Assembly (NCBI RefSeq): GCF_000021685.1
Contig: NC_011959.1
Coordinates: 248,001 to 312,000 of the forward strand
Length of the DNA: 64,000 nucleotides
Origin: Thermomicrobium roseum DSM 5159
GTDB lineage: Bacteria; Chloroflexota; Chloroflexia; Thermomicrobiales; Thermomicrobiaceae
Direction of reading: 5' to 3'
Program-made: the position numbers and the translations under genes
Notes under the pieces: model-generated
Databases searched by the model: none
What the model was told of the DNA's origin: nothing
What the model saw: the letters and a program-made list of their open reading frames with translations, nothing else
Shown: positions 32,042 to 41,332 of the stretch, in pieces
Layout: each line of letters opens with the position of its first letter
Numbering within the stretch: the first letter of the stretch is position 1

Positions 32042-35005
32042 ATGAACGAGATTTTTGGAGTGTCCCTGGCACTCGTGTTGCGCATCCTCCTCGTCGCCTT
32101 CGGCGTGATCCTGGCGCTCACGCTCGGCCTCTGGATCTGGCGTCCCGTGCTGGGCCGGATGGCGCTGCGCAACATCCCGCGTCGGCCGATCCAGACCGCG
32201 TTGATCGTCATCGGTTTGATGCTCAGCACGCTCATCTTTTCCGCATCGCTGACTACCGGGACGACCTTGCAGCACAGCATCACCGGGCAAGTGCTGCGGC
32301 TGGCGGGCCCGGCAGACGAACTCGTGGTGCAGGCGAGCGGTGATGCCCGCTTCGCTGGACCACAGCCTGGGGTCTACCTGCCGAGCGAATTGGTCGACCG
32401 GTTGGATGCGCTGCAAGCGAGCGAGCCGCGGCTGCGTGCCGTCATTCCTGCGCTGTGGCAGCCGGTGGCCGTGATCGATCTGCGAACCAAGCAGAGCGAG
32501 CCAGCCTTGAACTTGATCGGCGTTCCACCGGATCGACTAGCCCAGGTCGGCGGCCTGACCGATCGCGACGGTCGCGCGGTCGACCTCGGAACTCTGGGGG
32601 ATGACGAGGTCGTCCTCGGGCAGGAGGCGGCCAAGCGCCTGGATGCCGAAGTCGGGGATCGCTTGCAGGTCTTCATCCAGGGCCGCCCCGTCGAGCTGCG
32701 CGTCGCAGCGATCGCGCCTGACAGCTTCTTCACCGGGACGCTCAATGTCGGTGACGCTGGAGGACTCACGGTCTCGCTCGCCCGGGCCCAGGAGCTACTC
32801 GGACTGGCCGATCGGGTCAGTTTCGTGGCGTTGAACAATCGCGGTGGCCTGGCTGATAGCCAGGCGGTGACCGATGCCGTGAATGCGGCACTGGAGGGGA
32901 CACCGTATCGTGCTGTCGCTGTCAAGCAACGAGCTGTCGAGCAGGCGGAGCGAGCTGGCGAGACCTTCACGAACCTGTTCCTCTTGTCGGGCCTCTTCTC
33001 GGTGGCGGCAGGTATCTTGCTGATTTTCCTGATTTTCGCGCTGCTCGCAGCCGAGCGGAAGACCGAGATGGGCACGATGCGGGCGCTGGGGATGAAACGC
33101 TGGCACCTGGTCGCCCTCTTCGCGCTCGAAGGCATGGGTTACAACCTCGTCGCGGCGGCGGTGGGTGCGGTTGCCGGCGTTGCCGTCGCGTTCACGATCG
33201 CTGGCTTCATGGGTCAGCTGGTCGGTGAGTTTTTCACCATCGAGCCCTCCTGGCGACCGCGTGATCTCGTGCTCGCGTATCTGTTGGGTGTCGTGGTGAC
33301 GTTCGTGACGGTGGTCATCGCTGCCTGGCGAGTGAGCCGCCTCAATATCGTCACTGCGATTCGCGATTTGCCCGAACCGCGACTCCCGCGGGCCAGCCGG
33401 CGCTGGCTCATCGCTGGTCTGGCTGGTCTGCTCCTCGGTGGGGGACTCACCTGGCTCGGGCTGCGTGAAGAGAGTCTCGCCTGGTTCGCGCTGGGTGTTT
33501 CGCTCCTGCCGCTCAGTGCGGCGGCGGTCTTGCGCCGGTTCGGAGTGCCTGCCCGGCCGCTCTACAGTGTGGCCTCCCTCATCGTCCTGGCCTACTGGCT
33601 GTTGCCGGACCATTGGCACGAGCGTCTCTTCGGGCCGATGAGCGGCGGCTTCGAAATGTTCGTCCTCTCCGGTCTCATGATGGTCGCGGCGCTGACCGTG
33701 TTCCTGGTGTGGAACATCGAAGTCGCCGTCGGTCTCGTCGGCAGGCTCGGGCGAGCGTTCCGCCGCTGGTTGCCGGCTGTCCGCATCGCCATCGCCTATC
33801 CGATGGCTTCGCGCGGGCGGACCGGCCTGACCGTCGCGATGTTCAGTCTCATCCTCTTCGCGCTCGTTGTCATGTCGACCATCTATGCCAATGTCGTGGC
33901 CCTTTTCGCCGGTCCGCTGGCGAGCGCCGGTTGGGACGTGGAGGTCACGGTCGTCGGTGGTCGAGCGATACCGGATCTCGAGGGAGTGCTGAAGGAAGGT
34001 GGGGTGGACGTTTCGGCGATCGTAGCCTCGGGTGGCACCATGAGCGTGCCCTGGACGAGAGCCAGCGTGCGCGTCGCCGGCACCGAGAAGGAGTGGGCAC
34101 GGTATCCAGTTCGTGGGATCGATGGCGATTTTGCCAGTGCGGTCGAGGCTCCGCTGCAACTGCGCAGCCCCGACTATGCGACGGACCGAGAGGCGTGGGA
34201 GGCCGTCGCGCGTGACCCGTCTCTCGCTATCGTCGATGCCAACGTGCTCCAGCAGCGTGGTGGTGACCCAGCGAACCTCTATCTTCCGGATTTGCGCGAG
34301 GGGTTCCGGCCGCTCGAGCTGGAGATTCGCGACAATACGAGTGGGCAGTCCGGGACGGTGCGCGTGATCGGCGTAATCGATGGCCGCGTCTCCTCGTTGC
34401 AGGGAGTCTTTGTCGCCGAGCAGGCGGTGAGCACGATCTTCGGGCGTCCGACGACCGTCGACTATTACGTGCGGCTGACCGACGCCGCAGACGCGCGGTC
34501 GTTCGCGCGCGCGGTGGAAGCAGCCTTGCTCCCCTACGGCGCGCAGGCAGAAGCGACTGCTGACCTGATCGGTCGGGCTACGGGAATCATTCGCGGATTC
34601 ATCCGCATCATCCAGGGCTTCATGGCACTCGGGCTGGTCGTCGGGATCGCTGCGTTGGGCGTCGTCTCGTATCGAGCCGTGATCGAGCGACGGCAGCAGA
34701 TCGGTGCGTTGCGGGCGATCGGTTACCGGCGTGCGATGGTCGCACTCGGCTTCCTGCTCGAATCGGCGCTGGTGACCAGCGCGGGTATCGCCGGCGGAAC
34801 GGCTTTGGGCGTCCTCTTGGCGCGCAACGTGGTGACGGGTCAGGAGGATCTGGCGGGCAGGTTCGAACAGTTCTCGCTGGTCATCCCGTGGGGGCAGCTC
34901 GCGCTCTTCGCTGGCCTGGCGCTCGGTATCGCACTGCTCATGGCGTACGCTCCGGCCCGTCAGGCCTCGCGGGTGTCGATCGTCGAAGCGCTCCGGTACG
35001 AGTGA
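32042..35005 (+). CDS. Large FtsX-family ABC permease
   Basis: A 987-residue protein. The N-terminal helix (about 10-32) is preceded by a short cytoplasmic stretch. A MacB_PCD-like periplasmic domain spans about 60-290. FtsX core 1 lies at about 305-430 (LFSVAAGILLIFLIFALLAA and the ERKTEMGTMRALGMKRWHLV loop). A cluster of four helices lies at about 450-570, a second helix and periplasmic domain at about 590-830, and FtsX core 2 (ERRQQIGALRAIGYRRAMV) at about 840-980. It is a fused two-half permease acting on substrates in the membrane or envelope, with the ATPase upstream. Its stop overlaps the next gene (GTGA). Confidence 0.92.
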   Translation: MNEIFGVSLALVLRILLVAFGVILALTLGLWIWRPVLGRMALRNIPRRPIQTALIVIGLMLSTLIFSASLTTGTTLQHSITGQVLRLAGPADELVVQASGDARFAGPQPGVYLPSELVDRLDALQASEPRLRAVIPALWQPVAVIDLRTKQSEPALNLIGVPPDRLAQVGGLTDRDGRAVDLGTLGDDEVVLGQEAAKRLDAEVGDRLQVFIQGRPVELRVAAIAPDSFFTGTLNVGDAGGLTVSLARAQELLGLADRVSFVALNNRGGLADSQAVTDAVNAALEGTPYRAVAVKQRAVEQAERAGETFTNLFLLSGLFSVAAGILLIFLIFALLAAERKTEMGTMRALGMKRWHLVALFALEGMGYNLVAAAVGAVAGVAVAFTIAGFMGQLVGEFFTIEPSWRPRDLVLAYLLGVVVTFVTVVIAAWRVSRLNIVTAIRDLPEPRLPRASRRWLIAGLAGLLLGGGLTWLGLREESLAWFALGVSLLPLSAAAVLRRFGVPARPLYSVASLIVLAYWLLPDHWHERLFGPMSGGFEMFVLSGLMMVAALTVFLVWNIEVAVGLVGRLGRAFRRWLPAVRIAIAYPMASRGRTGLTVAMFSLILFALVVMSTIYANVVALFAGPLASAGWDVEVTVVGGRAIPDLEGVLKEGGVDVSAIVASGGTMSVPWTRASVRVAGTEKEWARYPVRGIDGDFASAVEAPLQLRSPDYATDREAWEAVARDPSLAIVDANVLQQRGGDPANLYLPDLREGFRPLELEIRDNTSGQSGTVRVIGVIDGRVSSLQGVFVAEQAVSTIFGRPTTVDYYVRLTDAADARSFARAVEAALLPYGAQAEATADLIGRATGIIRGFIRIIQGFMALGLVVGIAALGVVSYRAVIERRQQIGALRAIGYRRAMVALGFLLESALVTSAGIAGGTALGVLLARNVVTGQEDLAGRFEQFSLVIPWGQLALFAGLALGIALLMAYAPARQASRVSIVEALRYE

Positions 35006-36168
35006 GCAAACGGGTGCTGGTTCGGTTCGTTCTGGTCACCGTGGCAGTCTCGGTGCTGGTCGCCGCTGCGCAGAGTGTCGCTGCACAAGAGCCAGCGCGC
35101 CAAGCGCAGACGCATACGGTCAGCGCACGGGTGCTCAGCATCCTCGAGGAGGGTGTCACCCAGGTCGGGCCGGTGACCCAGCCGTACCAGCGCTTGCTGG
35201 TGGAGCTCACCAGTGAACCGGAGAAGGGACGGACAGTCGAGGTTTCCATCGGCGTGCGTGACCTCAACACGGCGGGCCAGCGCTTCGTACCGGGTGACCG
35301 GATTTTCCTGTCGGTGTCGACCGGGCCGGACGGCAGACAGGCCTATACGTTGCTCGATCGCGATCGGACGACGCCGCTCGCTGTGCTCGCCGTTCTCTTC
35401 GCGGGAGCGATCGTCGCGCTGGGACGTTGGAAGGGGCTTCGGGCGCTCCTCGGTCTCGTCTTCACGTTCGTGATGCTGGTCTGGGTCCTGATTCCGCTCA
35501 TCCTGCGCGGGTACCCCCCGGTCGCGGTCGCGATCATCGTCTCCTTTGTCGTCTTCGCCGTGACGCTGGTGGTGACGCATGGCCTCGGCCGCATGGCACT
35601 GGCCGCCCTGGCCGGGACCAGTCTGAGTCTCATCCTCACTGGTGCATTGGCGGCGCTCTTCGTCGCGGCAGCTGGGTTGACCGGCTTGGCCGACGAAGAG
35701 GCCAGTTTTCTCCAGGTGGTGCTCGGGGACCGCGCGATGAATCCGCGGGGCCTGCTGCTCGCTGGTATGCTGGTGGGTGCTCTCGGGGTACTCGACGATA
35801 TCACGGTTTCGCAGAGCTCACTGGTCTTCGAGCTGCGGCGAGCGAACCCCTTCTGGAGCGGCTGGGAACTCTTCGCTGCCGGGGTGCGGGTCGGACGCGA
35901 TCATATCGCCGCGACGGTCAATACCTTGGTACTGGCCTATGCAGGTGCCGCTTTGCCCCTTCTCCTCTTGTTCAGCCAGCTCGACGAACCGCTCCTCTGG
36001 GTTCTCAACCGGGAGATCATCGCGCAGGAGGTGGTTCAAACGCTGGTCGGCAGCCTCGGGCTCATCGCGGCCGTCCCGCTCACCACCGGTTTCGCAGCCT
36101 GGCTCGCGGTGCGGACGCCGGTCGAGGCCCTCTCCGAGTTGGATCACGGGCATTGGCACCATCATTGA
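35002..36168 (+). CDS. YibE/F-family membrane protein
   Basis: A 388-residue protein starting at GTG 35002, which overlaps the FtsX permease stop. A signal peptide/helix ends at about AAAQSVAAQE. Residues about 40-125 are a beta-rich extracytoplasmic domain. At least seven helices follow, including the family core MLVGALGVLDDITVSQSS with the Asp-Asp and Q-S-S motif. The C-terminal tail H-G-H-W-H-H-H is a potential metal site. YibE/F proteins have no established biochemical role; co-translation with an ABC/FtsX system suggests a joint envelope function. Confidence 0.85.
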   Translation: MSKRVLVRFVLVTVAVSVLVAAAQSVAAQEPARQAQTHTVSARVLSILEEGVTQVGPVTQPYQRLLVELTSEPEKGRTVEVSIGVRDLNTAGQRFVPGDRIFLSVSTGPDGRQAYTLLDRDRTTPLAVLAVLFAGAIVALGRWKGLRALLGLVFTFVMLVWVLIPLILRGYPPVAVAIIVSFVVFAVTLVVTHGLGRMALAALAGTSLSLILTGALAALFVAAAGLTGLADEEASFLQVVLGDRAMNPRGLLLAGMLVGALGVLDDITVSQSSLVFELRRANPFWSGWELFAAGVRVGRDHIAATVNTLVLAYAGAALPLLLLFSQLDEPLLWVLNREIIAQEVVQTLVGSLGLIAAVPLTTGFAAWLAVRTPVEALSELDHGHWHHH

Positions 36169-36518
36169 CAAAAAAGGGAGTGCGAGCGAGAGCGTGCGAT
36201 CGTCGTACCATCGAACTCTGCGCGCCGAGCGGGCACTTCGACGTCTACGGCTGGGAACGTGGTTTGCTGGCGGTGGTGCTGACGGATGAGGACCGTGCGC
36301 GAGTCCGGGCACGACTCACTGCATGCTCGTCTGGAGACCGAGCGCACGCTCTCCGATTCGTTGCGGATGCGGCGTCCCTGCCGCTGGTGGGCGAGCAACG
36401 CGACGAGTATGTGGCTGGGACGCGGCAGGACTTCGCACTCGATTTGGACCCGCTCGGTACGCCTTCCAGCGCCATGATCGGTGACTCGTGGCTGCGATCC
36501 CGTACGGGAAGACCGTGA
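36165..36518 (+). CDS. Possible small protein of unknown function
   Basis: A 112-117-residue frame immediately following the YibE/F gene. A TTG start (36165) overlaps the upstream stop; GTG 36180 is the alternative, preceded by AAAAAAGGGA. The sequence (RTIELCAPSGHFDVYGWERG ... VLTDEDRARVRARLTACSSG ... QDFALDLDPLGTPSSAMI) has normal amino-acid balance, unlike the usual shadow frames. I do not recognise the family. Confidence 0.4.
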   Translation: MTKKGVRARACDRRTIELCAPSGHFDVYGWERGLLAVVLTDEDRARVRARLTACSSGDRAHALRFVADAASLPLVGEQRDEYVAGTRQDFALDLDPLGTPSSAMIGDSWLRSRTGRP

Positions 36519-36719
36519 CCTCCTCCACGCTCGCTCAGCGACGCGGGTGCCCACGTGCAGTTCGGGCAGTCGGTGTGGCGGTACTGCGGATCCCTTGCTG
36601 ATCGCGATTCCTCGTCACCGCGTCGTCGGGCAGAGCGGCAAACCGACCGGTGATGCCGGTGGCCTGCAGTGCAAGGCCTGGCTTCTCGAACACGAGCGCA
36701 TGCACGTCTGACGCGGATC

Positions 36720-37475
36720 TCACCAGCCACGCTCCAGGCGCTGGAAGGCGCGGTGTGCCCGACGGGCGAGACGCTGGCGCTCGACCCGCTCGGGATCCCG
36801 GAAGAACCAGACCAAGACGAGTCCGGCGACGAACCCGCCGATGTGTGCCCAGTAGGCGACGCCACCGGTCGGTGCGGTCGGGACACCGAGCGAGGCGATG
36901 CCGGCAAAGAACTGGAAAACAAACCAGAGACCGATGAGGATGAGTGCGGGAAGATAGAAGAAGAACGGAATGAAACCGAAAAAGGCGACGGTACGGATGA
37001 GCCCGCCGGGATAGAGGACGAGATAAGCTCCCATGACGGCAGAGATGGCACCCGATGCACCGATCATCGGAATCCGCGAGGCTGGGTCCAGCAAGGTTTG
37101 GGCCCAGGCGGCTGCGATGCCGCCGAGGAGATAGAAGATCAGGTACCGGAAATGTCCCATCGAGTCCTCGACATTGTCACCAAAGATGTAAAGGTACCAC
37201 ATGTTCCCGATCAGGTGAGCGAACCCTCCGTGCAAGAACATCGAGGTGAAAATCGTGAGGTAGATGGGAAAGCCAACAGTCGGCGGAAGATCCACCCCAC
37301 GTGTGAGTTCGTAAGGGATCGCGCCGTACTTGAAGACGAAGTTCTCCAGGGCGAGAGGCGATTGGGCCAGCAAGAGCAGCTGATAGAGAAAGACGAGGAC
37401 GTTGAGCGCGATCAGGATGGTGTTGACGATCGGGAAGCTCTGCCTTCCGCTATTGTCGTCGCCGATCGGAAACAC
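36720..37475 (-). CDS. Rhomboid-family intramembrane serine protease
   Basis: A 251-residue protein with six to seven hydrophobic segments. Rhomboid signatures: the H-G-G-F-A-H-L-I-G-N-M-W motif (about residues 82-93), catalytic Ser in GASGAISAVMGAYL (about 138-151), and catalytic His in YWAHIGGFVAG (about 209-219). Length is normal for a bacterial rhomboid. The N-terminal FPIGDDNSGRQSFPIVN is typical of the family subgroup. It cleaves transmembrane substrates within the membrane; the substrate is unknown. Confidence 0.94.
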   Translation of the reverse strand: MFPIGDDNSGRQSFPIVNTILIALNVLVFLYQLLLLAQSPLALENFVFKYGAIPYELTRGVDLPPTVGFPIYLTIFTSMFLHGGFAHLIGNMWYLYIFGDNVEDSMGHFRYLIFYLLGGIAAAWAQTLLDPASRIPMIGASGAISAVMGAYLVLYPGGLIRTVAFFGFIPFFFYLPALILIGLWFVFQFFAGIASLGVPTAPTGGVAYWAHIGGFVAGLVLVWFFRDPERVERQRLARRAHRAFQRLERGW

Positions 37476-37544
37476 GGTCTCCTGGCCTCCATTCGCAACC
37501 TCGAAGTGGGGGGCGATGGGGCGATCTGTTCCCCGGTTCGCTGG

Positions 37545-37820
37545 TCACTCCCCTTGGCGGGTTTCCTCTTGCGCTTGCTCGGCGAGCAGACGCCGGAATT
37601 CGTGAACTTCGCGCTCGTACCCCTGGTACTGGAACGTCACGCGTGACTGGTTATTGGCATCGCCGCGGATGTCGAGCTCGACGAACCCGTGAACATCCTC
37701 GAAACGCATGTACCCAGCCATGTCTCGCACCAAGGGAATGCCGAGCTGATCGGTGAAATACTCACGGGCGCGGCGCGCGACTTCGTCGGGGTGCAATCGA
37801 AACGGATGCGTTTCCGCCAT
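37545..37820 (-). CDS. Small conserved-looking protein of unknown function
   Basis: A 91-residue product starting MAETHPFRLHPDEVARRARE (ATG 37818-37820, GGAGGGAGGGAGCGAG upstream), followed by FTDQLGIPLVRDMAGYMRF and ending in a charged helix (EVHEFRRLLAEQAQEET). It is a soluble alpha/beta protein with a predicted C-terminal helix. Family not recognised. It shares a strand with the rhomboid gene and lies 69 bp upstream of it. Confidence 0.7.
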   Translation of the reverse strand: MAETHPFRLHPDEVARRAREYFTDQLGIPLVRDMAGYMRFEDVHGFVELDIRGDANNQSRVTFQYQGYEREVHEFRRLLAEQAQEETRQGE

Positions 37821-38115
37821 CTCGCTCCCTCCCTCCGATCGAGTCTCATGCACGACGATACCCGTTTGCGTCTCCGGCTGGCAAGCGGCGGCGAAACTCG
37901 GATACTGGTCGGCCGGGAAGGACTATGGCGCGCGTCTCGTGAGCGATGCGGCACTGCTATCACCGTTTTCTGGTGAGGCGCGGCGCATAGCGTGACGGTC
38001 TCGGGATCCGGGTGACTCGTCGCATCGCGAAGAGTGCCGCTTGATTGGGACGGCTGGGCAGTCGTCGCTCCCCGTCCTCCTCGTGGTGAGCCCGGCGTGG
38101 AGGGCTGAACTCGTC

Positions 38116-38829
38116 TCACCGCGGATGCGTGCCAGCGAGTGCCTCCAGGGTTCGGAGCACCGCCGCCGTGTCAGCCAGATCGGGCAGAACGGCATCGGCC
38201 AGGCAGGCGGCCAGTTCTGCCACGCCGAAGCGGCCGGTCGCGACGGCGAGAATCCGCACTCCGCTCGCCTGGGCCGCCGCGATGTCGCGTGGCGTGTCGC
38301 CGACGAGGATCGTCTGCTCGGGTGGGATGACCAGCCGATACCGTTCACGGACGGTCGCGCGTGCCAGTGCGACGAGCTGATGTCGCTCGTCGGCCTGGTC
38401 GCCATAGGCACCGAAGGGGAGGTGCTCAGCCAAACCAGCAGCAGCGAGTTTGGCACGAGCCACCAGTTCGACATTGCCGGTGAGGACGCCGGTAAGATGC
38501 CCCCGAGCAGCGAGCTGGAGGAGAAGCGGTCGCACGCCGGGCAGCACCCAGTCCTGGCGCTCCCCGGGACGGAGACGGGTAGCGTAGAGCGCACCGGTCC
38601 GTTCCATGATCCGTGGGAGGAGTTCGGAAATGGCCGTTTCGTCCAAATCGTGCCGGAGCAAGGCCAAGCGTGCGATCTGCCGGTCCAACATACCGGCCAG
38701 CGGAATGCCGTCGAGCGGAACGGGTTCACCGACGATCTCGTGCAGCGCTTCGCGCATGGCTTGGGCGTGGAGGGGATCCCCGGCGCGCAACAGCGTGCCG
38801 TCGATATCGAAGAGGACGAGCAGCGGCAT
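38116..38829 (-). CDS. HAD-superfamily hydrolase (phosphoglycolate-phosphatase-like)
   Basis: A 237-residue HAD phosphatase: motif I FDIDGTLL (residues 6-13), motif II LTGNVE (about 118-123), and motif IV VGDTPRDIAAAQASG (about 175-189). A helical C1 cap lies between. Its ATG (38827-38829) overlaps the M20 peptidase stop (TGATG), indicating coupling. With glcDEF in the genome, a phosphoglycolate phosphatase function is possible but cannot be inferred from sequence alone. Confidence 0.88.
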   Translation of the reverse strand: MPLLVLFDIDGTLLRAGDPLHAQAMREALHEIVGEPVPLDGIPLAGMLDRQIARLALLRHDLDETAISELLPRIMERTGALYATRLRPGERQDWVLPGVRPLLLQLAARGHLTGVLTGNVELVARAKLAAAGLAEHLPFGAYGDQADERHQLVALARATVRERYRLVIPPEQTILVGDTPRDIAAAQASGVRILAVATGRFGVAELAACLADAVLPDLADTAAVLRTLEALAGTHPR

Positions 38830-40175
38830 CACCGGCTCCTGGATCGGGGTGCGCAGAAACGTGTGACGATTTCGAAGAGCGCACGGGTGGCAAAGCCGAG
38901 CGTGGAAACGGAAATGCGCTCGTCGTGGGCATGCGCCAGCTCGAACTCCTCTGGATGATCTCGCATCGGCATGAAGCCATACACCGTGATCCCGGGCAGG
39001 CACTTGGCATCGGTTCCCCCAGGGATCAAGTAGGGAACCACCCGCGCACCTGGGTCGAGCTCGGCCATCGTCTCAGAGATCGTGCGGAAGAGTGGGGAAT
39101 CAGGATCTGCCTCCAGTCCTCGACCGCGCGTCGTCAATTCGACCTCGACGTGCGGGCCCACGAGTCGCTGGACTTCGGCGGCAAACGCTTCGGGTTCTTG
39201 GCCGGGGAGAATTCGTCCATCGACCTCGACCACGACTTCGGAGGGGATGACATTGATGCGGTGACCACCGCGCACGATGGTCGGGACAGCAGTATTGCGG
39301 GTCATCGCGTAGAGGAGACGGCGTTCGCCCGGGCCGAGCGGCAAGGCAGCCAGTCGTTCCCATGTCGGATCGGCGAGTGCTGACTCGATCTGCTGACGGA
39401 CTGAGCCGCCCAGGGCGCGACCGATCTCGTGCAGAAAGCGGGTGACGGTTGGCGTGAGGACAGTCGGGAAGGTATGCGTCGAGAGGGTCAGGATAGCTCG
39501 AGCGGCATGCTGCATCGCAGTATCGGGGATCGGCATGGAGGCGTGTCCTGGCTGGCCGCGTGCCGTCAGGCGCAAGCGTGCTGCGCCCTTCTCGCCGGTC
39601 TGGCAGAGATAGAAGCGCTGGCCACCGAGGGTGAGCGCCATACCACCCCCTTCGTTGATCGCAAACTCGGCGTCGATCAGGTCGCGCCGATGCTCCCACA
39701 TCCAGCACGCCCCGTACTGACCGCCGGCTTCCTCGTCGGCGAAGACAGCGAAAATGAGGTCCCGCTCCAGCGGGAGCCCCAGGCGCTGAATCGTCAGCAT
39801 CACGCCCAGTTCGCAAGCCACCAGCCCCTTGGTGTCGACGGCACCTCGTCCCCAGACTCTCCCGTCGACCAGTTCCCCACCGAACGGGTCACGTGTCCAC
39901 TTGTCGCGCTCCACGCTGACGACATCGCTGTGGGCCATGAGCAGGAGCGGGCGACCGTGCCCCCGACCGCGGAGGCGGGCGACCAGGTTGCCCCGACCGG
40001 GTGCACTTTCGACGACCTCAGCGGCTATCCCCTCACGCCTGAGTACCCCCGCGAGATACTCGGCGAATGGGGTCTCGTTGCCGGGCGGATTGACCGTCTC
40101 GAAGCGGATCAATGCTTGCAAGTGGCGAGTGACTTCGTCCTGAAGCGCATTCCAATCGATTCCACAGTCGGTCAC
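38829..40175 (-). CDS. M20-family metallopeptidase/deacylase
   Basis: A 448-residue protein: LLMAHSDVVSVE (metal His/Asp, about residues 71-82), GRGAVDTKGL (bridging Asp, about 103-112), FADEEAGG (base Glu and metal Glu, about 136-143), a lid domain with RGQPGHASMP, and a C-terminal PGGTDAKCLPGITVYGF with a late metal His (AHAHDERI). The start GTG 40173-40175 has GGAGG 6 bp upstream; it overlaps the EamA stop by 4 bp. Substrate unknown (peptide or N-acyl amino acid). Confidence 0.9.
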   Translation of the reverse strand: MTDCGIDWNALQDEVTRHLQALIRFETVNPPGNETPFAEYLAGVLRREGIAAEVVESAPGRGNLVARLRGRGHGRPLLLMAHSDVVSVERDKWTRDPFGGELVDGRVWGRGAVDTKGLVACELGVMLTIQRLGLPLERDLIFAVFADEEAGGQYGACWMWEHRRDLIDAEFAINEGGGMALTLGGQRFYLCQTGEKGAARLRLTARGQPGHASMPIPDTAMQHAARAILTLSTHTFPTVLTPTVTRFLHEIGRALGGSVRQQIESALADPTWERLAALPLGPGERRLLYAMTRNTAVPTIVRGGHRINVIPSEVVVEVDGRILPGQEPEAFAAEVQRLVGPHVEVELTTRGRGLEADPDSPLFRTISETMAELDPGARVVPYLIPGGTDAKCLPGITVYGFMPMRDHPEEFELAHAHDERISVSTLGFATRALFEIVTRFCAPRSRSR

Positions 40176-41101
40176 GGTTTCCCTCCTTGTCCACTGATCA
40201 CCGCAGCCGCAGTCAGCACCAGCAGCCCACCAACGAGCTGTACCAGCGTCAGCTGCTCGCTGAGCACCATCATCGCGACGAAGACCGAGGCGACCGGTTC
40301 CAACGTGCCGAGAATCGCCGCTGGGGTCGGTCCCAAGCGGAGCGTGCCGATCAGGAAAAGCTGAACGGGGAGCACGGTGGCGAGCACCACGATGCCGAGC
40401 ACTGGGAGCAGTGCCGAACGGTCGATGAGGAGCGGAGCACGCTCCACGGAGAGGAGCGCCAACGCGACGACCGCTGTTGCCGAAAAGGTGCAGGCAGTCG
40501 CCAAGACCGGTGACGCGTCGCGGAAACCACGGTGGCCGAAGACGATGTAAGCGGCATAGAGTGATGCCGAAGCGAGCATGAGAAGCGAACCGGTCAGGTC
40601 GATGGTGTGCCAGCGCCAGCCGAGTGTGAGCGTGACGCCGCTGAAGCCAGCCAGGAGCGCGGCGAGCTGGCGCCGCGTGGGCACCTCTCGCCAACCAACG
40701 AGCCGGAGAGCGAGGACCACCAGCGGATAGACGTAGAACAGGATCGCTGCCGTGGCGACCGAGACGCGTTGCAGTGCGACGAGGTACAAGATGGTGTTGC
40801 CGACGAAACAAGCGACAGCCGCTGCCGTGGCCAAGCGCCGACGGTCGGTCCACGGCTGGCGCCCGAAGAGCTGCCCGCGACGCCACTGCTCGAGCGGAAG
40901 CGCCATGATCACGAGCAGCGCAGCGATGCCGAATCGCCAGGCGATCAGAGTCGGGACAGGAACACTCGCACCGTAGGCCAGCTTGGTGAGGGTGGCCAGC
41001 GTACCGAAACCGAGAGCGGAGAGCACGACGGCGCCAGCACCGATCCGGTCGATGCCAACCAGCCATCTTCGCTCGACACGGGCACGCCAACCAGCGGTCA
41101 C
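40172..41101 (-). CDS. EamA-family (DMT superfamily) transporter
   Basis: A 309-residue membrane protein with ten hydrophobic segments in two EamA repeats (first starting GAGAVVLSALGFGTLATLTK, second ending VASVFVAMMVLSEQLTLVQLVGGLLVL). The start is uncertain; GTG 41099-41101 gives the usual length and the frame upstream lacks family character. Such proteins export amino acids or other metabolites. It is the first gene of a three-gene coupled unit with the M20 peptidase and HAD hydrolase. Confidence 0.88.
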   Translation of the reverse strand: MTAGWRARVERRWLVGIDRIGAGAVVLSALGFGTLATLTKLAYGASVPVPTLIAWRFGIAALLVIMALPLEQWRRGQLFGRQPWTDRRRLATAAAVACFVGNTILYLVALQRVSVATAAILFYVYPLVVLALRLVGWREVPTRRQLAALLAGFSGVTLTLGWRWHTIDLTGSLLMLASASLYAAYIVFGHRGFRDASPVLATACTFSATAVVALALLSVERAPLLIDRSALLPVLGIVVLATVLPVQLFLIGTLRLGPTPAAILGTLEPVASVFVAMMVLSEQLTLVQLVGGLLVLTAAAVISGQGGKP

Positions 41102-41332
41102 CGCGACACCCCACGGGTCATTGTCTCCCAGCTTCCGCCTCGACACAACCTGAACGGTTCCGGTCGGGAGTCTGGACAGTTGTCCTGTACGGCTGTCTCG
41201 CTCGTGCAGCGTGACCGAAGGGAAGACAAAGGAACCTGTTTCGCACCGAGAGGGAGGAAGTGATATGGGAGCGGGCTGTGCGCGCGGAGCGCTAGAATTG
41301 GAGGGTCGCTCAGCCGAGCGGGGCGAGAGACG

